This document shows positions 35,983 to 46,320 of a stretch of DNA of 64,000 bases, piece by piece. The notes beneath the pieces are model-generated. The model saw only the letters and a list, made by a program, of their open reading frames with translations, did no database searches and was not told the DNA's origin. A program made the position numbers and the translations under genes. Within the stretch, counting starts at the first letter, position 1. The number at the start of each line of letters is the position of its first letter. Origin of the DNA: Ascidia mentula (lineage: Eukaryota > Chordata > Ascidiacea > Phlebobranchia > Ascidiidae); contig OX387199.1 in NCBI GenBank assembly GCA_947561715.1, positions 873,001 to 937,000 of the forward strand, written 5' to 3'.

Positions 35983-36940
35983 GACTGCGAAAACTATTAC
36001 ACCACCTGAACAACAATAGTAACCTCTATTAAATATACATTACCACAATTATGTCAACTTACAACTAAAAGGGAAAAGATGTCTAATTTCTATTCCGTAT
36101 TGTTGCAAAAAAGCGAAGCAGTGACGTGTGTACTCGAAAAGTCCGTGTAAAATTTTGTGTACTTCTTTGGGAATTTAAAAGTCAAAACCATTTTAAAATA
36201 ATTTTGCAAAACTCGCTTATGAATTTTTCTTTTCGTACAATTATTAAAATATGTTTAATTCAATATTTCGCTGTATCGGCGCTTTACAATCACACTTTAA
36301 TGATAAGTGCAAAATTAAGGAGTCAACAGCGCTGGTCGTTGCATTTTCACACAGAACCACTGTTTTAGTATATTTGAATTGTTTTTCGAAGTTATAAAGT
36401 AAACGTTCAGAGTAAAACAATTGTCTCCTCTTGTCTTTATTAAGGTTCAAAAAATATTTCAGCGCAATGTTCCACATGACTGCTCATCACAACATTACCT
36501 CATTTTAGCAACAAAACCTGGGGATTACCCGCCGAGGGGAACAAACTCTTCACCGAGGTTCAACAAAATGCAGTAAATTTTTGGATTTGTTTCCCTTCGG
36601 TGCGTGGGTGTCGAGGGTTTTTTTGAGGAAGTAGTCTGTCTGTCCTTTTTTCACCCATGTCGAAAGCTTTGGGAATTTAATTCACTTCTATTTTTACATG
36701 TCTTGCCTAATATAAGAGCAGTGTGTATGTGTATGTGTGTGTGGAAATTGGTTTAAAGCAAAGAGAATCAGTGACCACGTAGAAGTTTGGTTTTGTTGCA
36801 AAGTTGCACAAGTATCAAGGTATGTTCACTAGAAGCTTTTATAATCAACTTTTACAAATAATAGCATAAAAACTATAAGGAATGTATAACTTTGCATAAT
36901 TTTAACTGTACTTTTAGTACAACGTTGGGCATTGCAGATC
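35983..36940. other. Divergent intergenic region, SRP19 / IRF-like gene A
   Basis: About 960 bp containing the SRP19 promoter and the IRF-like gene A 5' leader. A splice acceptor (TTGCAG at about 36933-36938) just before the gene A start implies an upstream non-coding exon. A TG-rich microsatellite is at 36721-36744. Confidence 0.5.
36721..36744. repeat. (TG)n / TATG microsatellite
   Basis: GTGTGTATGTGTATGTGTGT followed by GTGG, in the probable promoter or 5' leader of IRF-like gene A. Confidence 0.6.
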
Positions 36941-39900
36941 ATGGCAGAAGAAGATTTCAAGACTTCTCTACGCCATTGGCTCAGTAGGAGGTTGGACCGC
37001 AGAGATATTTTCAACTTGAGATGGGAAGACCAGGATAAAGGAACATTTAGAATTCCCTGGAACAAACAGGGCGACCCCAACTGGGAAAAAGAATATGAAT
37101 TGTTCAAGGTATCATGGTTTTCGAAAAACAATTCTAATAAAAAAAATTCATAAACGAAAACTAATCAGTTTTTTTTTCCAACTAAAGATACAAACATTTT
37201 TAGGAAATATACATATGTATATTTGTATATGGCTTTATCATACAAGAAACTTTTGCAACCTTGCTCATGTTGATTTTAATGCTTAAATCACATTAAATAC
37301 ACTGTGATTTCATGCCATTAAGCATAACATTGACATAAAAATTCACAGGATTGGGCAGTTCATCGTGGAACATACACAGATGATTTGACTTGGACAAAAC
37401 TGAAAAGTAACTTCAGGAGTGTTCTCAGTAAATCAAATGATTTTGAACTGGTGAAAAAGATGGATTCCCACCAAGTTGGAAATTATTGCTTGTACAGGAG
37501 ACTCACACACCAGGAGGCAAAAGGTCGAGTTTAGGAGCCTGAATTTATAGTAGTCAAATTGTAGCCTGTAAGTTCACGTTTTTTTAGTTTCTTGCGTTTA
37601 TAATCATTTCACACTCCTTTCTAAGAAATCGAGGTTAAAATTAAATTACATGTAGCATTTTTTATCTTATCTTTATGGATTTTTGTTTTGAAGGAAAGTT
37701 TTATTTAACAGAAAAGACAAAAAAGAATAAAAAGGTCAAAAAGCAGTCTTCTCCACCACCTAAGGCACAAAGAGCCTCCACTGGCACCCCTAGCTCTTGT
37801 AGTTCCAGCCAACATACACCAGGTATATAGTGGATATACCTTATGTATATTAATGTTGACATTTAAAACTATTGCAGGTTCAAGTGGAATCGGGTCTCAC
37901 CCTTCTAACTATAGCAACAATTCATCTCCAACTCAGGTAGCCAACATTCTTACAGAAAAATGCACATATCAATAAAATGTGATTTTTGGTACTGCAAAAA
38001 GCTTAGTCAAATTCTGACTTTTTTTTGGACAGGATAGGTTATATAAAATAATAAACAACTAATATTTTTAAGTGTCTGCGGGCTTAGAAGCAAATAACTT
38101 TTTTATTTCTTTCAGATCGAAGCGAATTGTCCTTTCCCAACATTCCGAGGTCCCGACAAAACCTCAAACAAACAATCACAACAATGCAATGAAACCCCGT
38201 ATGTTGAATACAACACCTTGAATCAACAAGGACACGATTCTTTGTTCAATCAAGATGAAAATCTTCAACCACCACAACAAAAATGTGTTGTGCAGCATGG
38301 TCAGCAGCATATCCTTGAACAACAGTGTCAGATTCTAACACAGCAGAAAAAGCAACAAGAACAACTACTGCAACAGCAACATCAACAGCCTATGGTACAA
38401 GCACAGCAACCACCACATGCCATGGTACAACCACATCTAATGCAACAGGCCATGGTGCAACCACAGCTACTGCAACAGGCCATGATACAGCCACATCTAC
38501 CACAACAGACCATGATACAGCCACAGCTACCACAACAGGCCATGTTACAACCACAGCTACCACAACAGGCCATGATACAACCACAGCTACCACAACAGGC
38601 CATGATACAACCACAGCTACCACAACAGGCCATGATACAACCACAGCTACCACAACAGGCCATGATACAACAACAGCTACCACTACAGGCCATGATACAA
38701 CAACAGCTACCACAACAGCCCATGGTAAAAACACAGCAAAATATCTGCTTTCCTCCACAACGGGTTTCTCAACAGATTCCACAGCTTAATCTGCACCACA
38801 ATAATGTACATTTCTATACTGGACAACCTGGGCAAGCTTCCCAACACTCAAATTATTCTGATCTACAATATAGTGATGTGTCACATCAAATTGATGAATC
38901 ATTTCATGACACTGATGATATTTATGTGACTGCTGATTGCAAAATGAGGGAGGGTACATTCAGTCCTGTACCATTTGGTAAGTCAAACTATCTATCAACT
39001 TAAAATCTACTGTGCCATGATTCTGGAAAGCAGTACAGTAATTTGATCATTGCAGCCAATCTTTGTAGATTGCATTTCAGCATTGCGAACTCAGTACTCC
39101 TGTTGATACATTTTATAAAATTTCTTTTTAATTTCACTCTTACTGTTTAAATCTTGCATTTTTAATAGATGTTGAAGACTTTGCAAGTTTGTTCTCAGAA
39201 ATGAGTGGAAATGTTCAACCCAACCACAATGGTAATATTATTGTTTTCCTATATTTATTTTTATTCTCAAACAAATTTCACCGATTATCCAGACAATCAT
39301 AAACTTGTTTCCATATATGCTTTCTTCTGTTTGTTGCAGGTGTCAGTGACGCTACGATTACTTCTGTTACTCAAACTCCCAATACAAGTAATGTGTTTTT
39401 ATTGAATTAAATGCCTGCATTGCTTGACTTTGTGCTTAACATGGATAAACTTAATAAACCCCATTTACAGTGGGTGATGATGATGAAACAATGACTTCAA
39501 TCAATGCCACTCTACAAAATGCGATGAAAGACCTCAATCTGAATAGTGAGTTTGTATTGGATGATTGAATACTTAGTAATTAAAAAAAACACTTGTTTTC
39601 ATGAAGATGAGAGTCTCAGTCAATTCGAGTTCACAGTAAGATACAGAACCAGACAGGTAATGAATGGACTCCTAAATCCTGAAGAGGAATGCAGACTTCA
39701 TTATGGTGAAGGGTTCTTTCAAAAACTCAGCATTCTGACCACAAAGCAAGAGGTTCCACCAGATTTTAAGATACCATCAACTACACTTCCTAATGCAGGT
39801 TAAAAACCATTATTTTGCATTTTTACTATTTTAAGCCTTTACAAAATTAAACATGTGGTGATGTACCTCAGTCTGAAGTTGCCATGTATGGCCTTGTTTA

Positions 39901-40611
39901 ACTATATTGGCAAAGGAGCCAAGGAAGTGTTTGTTTATCTTCCCCCTTATTTCGTGAATAAATCTAGTTCTCACTCAGACCAGTTGGGAAAAAATGGCTT
40001 TGATTCATTTTGACTGTGATGCCAGTAAACTTAATAATCTTGATTCAATAGCTAGGATTGTCAAGTAAACTGTTTTCACAGTATCTTATACTGTCATGTG
40101 ACATCATGAAATTAATCTACACTGTTCTGGCTCTGAATGATTTATGCAAGCAACATAATCTTTTTCAGGACCAGATCGAAAAGTCCAAAATGTACTGAAC
40201 ATATTTGATCAAGGGATTGTATTTTCTGTTGAAGATAAAACGTTGTTCGCTAGAAGACTTTGCCAAGCCCATGTTTACTACTTTCCACAGGATTCAAGCA
40301 ATGAAAAACCACTGAAACTTACACGAAATGAAAAAACTGTCATATTTTCCTTCAAGCATTTCATTCATGACCTTTGGCAGCATAAGAATAACCCCCTGAA
40401 ACATGCACCGTTAACTACTGTAAGATTGTTCGTTGGCATTGTCCCTAAAAATGTTGAATCATTTACATTGGCCAGCATCACTTTCAAGCCCACAGTAGTT
40501 GACAAAATAAAGCAATTTGTGCTGGAGAGTGATTTCAGAAGTTTGGGGTTGAGTTCACAAAACTCTATTGATTATATACTTCGACAAACAGAACTTTTAA
40601 GCATGGGTTAA
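36941..40611 (+). CDS. IRF-like transcription factor A (Gln-rich)
   Basis: Exon 1 (36941-37108) encodes MAEEDFKTSLRHWLSRRLDR then FRIPWNKQGDPNWEKEYELF. Exon 2 (37349-37524) encodes DWAVHRGTY and NFRSVLSKSNDFELV through NYCLYRRL. Together these are an IRF DNA-binding domain with the spaced tryptophans and the IPW(K/N) and LxKSxDFE signatures. Exon 3 has a Lys-rich linker (KTKKNKKVKKQ) that could be nuclear-localising. A large exon (about 38116-38979) encodes a Gln-rich region with 11 decapeptide units (38392-38721). After small acidic exons, the IRF-association domain spans FEFTVRYRTRQV through LFARRLCQAHVYYF, FKHFIHDLW, RLFVGIVPKN and a stop at 40611. IRFs bind GAAA-rich promoters; the C-terminal domain mediates protein contacts. 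Divergence prevents assignment to a numbered vertebrate IRF. Confidence 0.85.
38392..38721 (+). repeat. 30-bp coding minisatellite, 11 units (gene A)
   Basis: Eleven consecutive 30-bp units encode decapeptides of the form MIQPQLPQQA. Early units vary most (MVQPHLMQQA, MVQPQLLQQA) and the central three are identical. Because 30 is divisible by three, long stop-free frames also appear in other frames on both strands; these are artefacts of the repeat. Confidence 0.95.
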
Positions 40612-41346
40612 AAAAGTCAACTTAAACATTATGCTTGAAAACAAGTCATTAGTAAAGCGAAAAGTGTAACACGCCAATGGCAGTCCCAAAAACTGGTCTT
40701 TTGTGCATAAATGTACATTGCATAACAAAAAGTATATGTATATATGAGTGTGTATGTTGTATCCCATTTAGTAGTTTGTAAACGTTTTCATGCACTTTGA
40801 TTTGTGTTTTTTATCGAAAAAACTTTCCTTTGCTCTTTGTTGATTTAATTTCCATGTATGATATAATATTGTTCTGCAAGTGAAGGACTTGATTTAATTG
40901 TGACATATATTTGTAGTGACAAACAGTGACGGATGAGTGCAATGTTGAATCATGTTTGAAATATTTGTACATCTGGAATTGATTGTGTAGAAAGGCTCTT
41001 TACGTGACTGTTGTAGTTTTTCTGATTGATCATTTTAAGTTTTTCTCAATCGATTGTTGTTTTGCAGGGATTAGGTTTATTTACACTGTACTACTGTCTG
41101 TTTTCTTCAAACCAATTTTTATTTCTGGACAACAAGATTGAAGGTATGCCCAGTTTTTCATTTTGAAGTACCTACATTAGTGATATTGCATGTATATCAC
41201 AAGGTAAATAATGCCTAAAAGTTTGTCAATTTGGTTGAAACAGCATTAATTGCTATTGTTTTTATAATACATTTTTACCACCTGACTAAATTTCCTTTTC
41301 ATGTTCAACTTATTATATGACTTAAACACATGAGATCACTCTACAG
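40612..41346. other. Intergenic, IRF-like A to B; duplicated copy 1
   Basis: Nearly identical to 45586-46320. A likely non-coding 5' exon lies near 41069-41139 (acceptor TTTTGCAG before, donor AAG|GTATGC after), and an acceptor (TACAG) precedes the gene B start codon. Confidence 0.6.
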
Positions 41347-44300
41347 ATGGCTTGCTCAAATGAACATACACTAAATCTGGTGCCATGGTTACTGGTACAG
41401 ATTGAAAAGAAGATGATTCCAGGACTCCAATTTCACAAAGAAGATAAAAGTTTGATTCAAATCCCATGGAACCATCAAAATTCAGGGTCAGATTTAGAGG
41501 GAATTCTACACAGTGCCCTAAACCAATCTAAACACTTAAGAGAAAGGAAAGACCTGCATCAGCTTAATAAACAAATGAACAACTACAGGGTGTACCAAAT
41601 TTTGACACTGGATGAAAGCTGTGGTATGTTTTTTTTTCAAATACTTTTGCTTTACTTACTGACTGTACATTGCATTATTGTATTATGTCAAATTTACTAT
41701 TTTAGTATTGCCTGCATAAGTGCACCACCCAATACAAAACATGTCAGATATATTACTTAATCAAGTATTATTGTCAGCCCTGCATGCACTATGCTAAAGA
41801 AATCCAGCTGCAAAACAACTACAACTGATTCAAAACTAACCAGCAATACATTATGTAGCGTCCGATTCGTTTGTCTGATTAATAATTTTGAAATATAGTA
41901 GCAAATACTTAGATGTATTTGACAGAAATTAGGAAGAACACAGTCAATAGACACAGTAATGATGGTTCAAACAGCAGTCAACAAAGCCCAGCAAGCTGTG
42001 TTAGCTCTTCTGTTTCAACCGGTAAGCAAACACAATGTGCTAAAACCAACACCAAAATATCCACAATTTTACAGAAATTTCTCTGACTCCTCAACAAGCA
42101 CAAATCAGTGAAGAAAATACTAATTTTGATGGAAATTTTTCCATGGATGTGGTTAGTTTTATGTCTGACACACTTTTGTTTGTAACAAACTGAAGAACTT
42201 TCATTTTACTGAAGTTAAGCTTTTTCATTAAAGTACATATGGACTTGTTTTGCAGGACTTACATGACGAGCTTGATCTAGATTCTATTACACCAATTCTG
42301 ACTTACACAACAAACCCAGTGGAAAACATTCAGGATTCTGTTAATGTAAATAACCAACTGCAAGATGATCCCAGTCAATGTTTTGCTGATAGTAAAGCAG
42401 GAAAGCCCAGTGTCCTATATGTTGGTGCAAACTTGGATGATCAGCAAATTAGTAATGTACAGACATCTGATTGTGGTTTGGGTGATGTTGGTTATGTACA
42501 AACTGCACCAAGAAATCGAGGTTAAAATTAAATTACATGTAGCATTTTTTATCTTATCTTCATGGATTTGTATTTTGAAGGAAAGTTTTATTTAACAGAA
42601 AAGACAAAAAAGAATAAAAAGGTCAAAAAGCAGTCTTCTCCACCACCTAAGGCACAAAGAGCCTCCAGTGGCACCCCTAGCTCTTGTAGTTCCAGCCAAC
42701 ATACACCAGGTATATAGTGGATATACCTTGTGTATATTACTGTTGACATTTAAAACTATTGCAGGGTCAAGTGGAATTGGGTCTCTCCCTTCTAACTATA
42801 GCAACAATTCATCTCCAACTCAGGTAGCCAACAGAAAAATGCATATATTAACAAACTGTAATTTTTGTATTGCAAAAAGCTTTGTCGGATTGTGATTTGG
42901 GTAAATTTTTGGACAGGATAGGTTACATAAAATAATAAACAACTAATATGTTTAAATGTCTGCGGGCTTAGAAGCAAATAACTTTTCTATTTATTTTAGA
43001 TCGAAGCGAATTGTCCTTTCCCAACATTCCGAGGTCCCGACAAAACTTCAAACAAACAATCACGACAATGCAATGAAACCCCATATATTGAATACAACAC
43101 CTTGAATCAACAAGGACACGATTCTTTGTTTAATCAAAATGAAAATCTTCAACCACCACAACAAAAATGTGTTGTGCAGCATGGTCAACAGCATATCCTT
43201 GAACAACAGTGTCAGATTCTAACACAGCAGCAAAAGCAACAAGAGCAACTAACGCAACATCAACAGCCTATGGTACAAGCACAGCAACCACCACAGGCCA
43301 TGGTACAACCACAGCTACCACAACAGGCTATGATACAACCACAGCTACCACAACAGGACATGGTAGCAGCACAGCCACCAAAACAGTCCATGATACAACC
43401 ACAGCTACCACAACAGGCCATGATACAACCACAGCTACCACAACAGGCCATGGTAGCAGCACAGCTAGCAAAACAGTCCATGATACAACCACAGCTACCA
43501 CAACAGGCCATGATACAACCACAGCTACCACAACAGGCCATGGTAGCAGCACAGCTAGCAAAACAGGACATGGTACCAGCACAGCAACCACAACAGGCCA
43601 TGATACAACCACAACAGGCCATGATACAGCCACAGCTACCACAACAAGCCATGATACAACAACAGCTACCACAACAGGCCATGATACAACCACAGCTACC
43701 ACAACAGCCCATGGTAGCAGCACAGCAAAATATCTGCTTTCCTCCACAACGGGTTTCTCAACAAATCCCACAGCTTAATCTGCACCACAATAATGTACAT
43801 TTATATACTGGACAACCTGGGCAAGCTTCCCAACACTCAAATTATTCTGATCTACAATATAGTGATGTGTCACATCAAATTGATGAATCATTTCATGAAA
43901 CTGATGATATTTATGTGACTGCTGATTGCAAAATGAGGGAGAGTACATTCAGTCCTGAACCATTTGGTAAGTCAAACTACCTATCAACTTAAAATCTACT
44001 GTACGATGATTCTGGAAAGCAGTACAGTAATTTGATCATTGTAGCCAATCTTTGAGAATTGCATTTCAGCGTCGGCGCTTGGTACTCCTGTTGATATATT
44101 TTACAAATTTTTTTTTTAATTTCACTCTTACTGTTTAAATCTTGCACTTTTAATAGATGTTGAAGACTTTGCAAGTTTGTTCTCAGAAATGAGTGGAAAT
44201 GTTCAACCCAACCACAATGGTAATATTATTGTTTTTCTATAATTATTTTTATTCTCAAATAAATTTCACCAATTATCCAGACAATCATAAACTTGTTTCC

Positions 44301-45585
44301 ATATATGCTTTCTTCGTTTGTTGCAGGTGTCAGTGAAGCTACGATGACTTCGGCCACTCAGACTCACAATACAAGTAATTTGTTTTTATTGAATTAAATG
44401 CCTTCATTGCTTGACTTTGTGCTTAACATGGATAAACCTCATTTACAGTGAGTGATGATGATGATGATGAAACAATGACTTCAGTCAATACCACCCTAGA
44501 AAATGCTATGAAAGACCTCAATCTGAATAGTGAGTTTGTATAGGATGATTGAATACTTAGTAAAAAAAACACTTGTTTTCATGAAGATGAAAGTCTCAGT
44601 GAATTTGAGTTCACAGTAAGATACAGAACCACACAGGTAATGAATGAACTCCTAAATCCTGAAGGGGAATGCAGACTTTATTATGGTGAAGGGTTCTTTC
44701 AAAAACTCAGCATTCTTACCAAAATGCGTGAGGTTCCACCAGATTTTGTGATACCATCAACTACACTTCCTAATGCAGGTTAAAAACCATTATTTTGCAT
44801 TTTCACTATTTGCAGCCTATTATAAAATTAAACATACAGTGATCTGCCTGAGGCTGAAGTTGCCTGGCCCTGCTTAACTATATTGGCAAAGGAGCCAAGG
44901 AAGTGTTTGTTTATCTTTCCCCTATTTCGTGAATAAATCTAGTTCTCACTCAGACTAGTTGGGAAAAAATGGCTTTGATTCATTCGGACTGTGATGCCAG
45001 TAAACTTAATAATCTTGATTCAATAGCTGGATTGTCAAGTAAACTGTTTTCACAGTATCTTAAACTGTCATGTGACATCATGAAATTTTTCTACACTGTT
45101 CTGACTCTGAACGATTTATGCAAGCAACATAATCTTTTTCAGGATCAGATCGAAAAGTCCAAAATGTACTGAACATATTTGATCAAGGGATTGTATTTTC
45201 TGTTGAAGATAAAACGTTGTTCGCCAGAAGACTTTGCCAAGCCCATGTTTACTACTTTCCACAGGATTCAAGCAATGAAAAACCACTGAAACTTACACGA
45301 AATGAAAAAACTGCCATATTTTCCATCAAGGATTTCATTCATGACCTTTGGCAGCATAAGAATAACCCCCTGAATCATGCACCATTAACTACTGTAAGAT
45401 TGTTCGTTGGCATTGTCCCTAAAAATGTTGAATCATTTACATTGGTCAGCATCACTTTCAAGCCCACAGTAGTTGACAAAATAAAGCAATTTGTGTTGGA
45501 GGGTGATTTCAGAAGTTTGAGGTTCAGTTCACAAAACTCTATTGATTATATACTTCGACAAACAGAACTTTTAAGCATGGGTTAA
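41347..45585 (+). CDS. IRF-like transcription factor B, chimera of C-type 5' half and A-type 3' half
   Basis: Starts MACSNEHTLNLVPWLLVQIE, almost identical to gene C. The first exon runs straight from LEGILH into SALNQSKHLRERKDLHQL. Gene C has an intron plus about 25 more residues between these points, so B lacks the WVERKG tryptophan segment of the DNA-binding domain. C-type linker exons follow (about 41928-42022, 42073-42152, 42256-42520). At 42510/42511 the sequence switches to gene A sequence: the Lys-rich linker, the Gln-rich exon (15 repeat units at 43270-43710) and the A-type association domain ending at 45585. The C-type donor (CACTAG|GTGAGT) is lost at the junction. A replacement GAG|GTTAAA at 42519 would splice in phase to the A-type exon at about 42581. 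Expression is unproven; it could be a recent functional chimera or a dying copy. Confidence 0.75.
43270..43710 (+). repeat. 30-bp coding minisatellite, 15 units (gene B)
   Basis: Fourteen 30-bp units and one 21-bp unit (MIQPQQA). Unlike the gene A array it contains MVAAQ-type units (MVAAQLAKQS) spaced every three units between pairs of MIQPQLPQQA. This gives a 90-bp higher-order repeat at about 43360-43570. Confidence 0.95.
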
Positions 45586-46320
45586 AAAAGTCAACTTAAA
45601 CATTATGCTTGAAAACAAGTCATTAGTAAAGCGAAAAGTGTAACACGCCAATTGTAGTCCCAAAAACTGGTCTTTTGTGCATAAATCTACATAACATAAC
45701 AAAAAGTATATGTATATATGAGTGTGTATGTTGTATCCCATTTAGTAGTTTGTAAACGTTTTCATGCACTTTGATTTGTGTTTTTTACCGAAAAAACTTT
45801 CCTTTGCTCTTTGTTGATTTAATTTCCATGTATGATATAATATTGTTCTGCAAGTGAAGGACTTGATTTAATTGTGACATATATTTGTAGTGACAAACAG
45901 TGACGGATGAGTGCAATGTTGAATCATGTTTGAAATATTTGTACATCTGGAATTGATTGTGTAGAAAGGCTCTTTACGTGACTGTTGTAGTTTTTCTGAT
46001 TGATTATTTTAAGTTTTTCTCAATCGATTGTTGTTTTGCAGGGATTAGGTTTATTTACACTGTACTACTGTCTGATTTCTTCAAACCAATTTTGATTTCT
46101 GGACAACAAGATTGAAGGTATGCACAGTTTTTCATTTTGAAGTACCTACATTAGTGATATTGCATGTATATCACAAGGTAAATGATGCCTAAAAGTTTGT
46201 CAATTTGGTTCAAACAGCATTAATTGCTATTGTTTTTATAACACATTTTTACCACCTGACTAAATTTCCTTTTCATGTTCAACTTATTATATGACTTAAA
46301 CACATGAGATCACTGTACAG
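45586..46320. other. Intergenic, IRF-like B to C; duplicated copy 2
   Basis: Near-identical to 40612-41346, including the putative non-coding 5' exon and the acceptor before the start codon. Both downstream genes could therefore share the same promoter sequence. Confidence 0.6.

Larger units (their letters stand above)
37624..42510. repeat. Tandem duplication, unit 1 (4.9 kb)
   Basis: Runs from an intron of IRF-like gene A, through its 3' half and the intergenic spacer, into the 5' half of gene B. It is near-identical to 42511-47797. The internal offset is 4887 bp in the A-type part and 4974 bp in the C-type part, before the 293-bp deletion in gene B. Confidence 0.9.

Noticed and set aside
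38325-38789. Long overlapping open frames (Thr-rich on plus, Cys/Gly- or Val-rich on minus) in the minisatellite
   Set aside because: A 30-bp repeat without stops keeps every frame open. Only the Gln-rich frame continues into the gene A exon structure. The same holds at 43209-43778.
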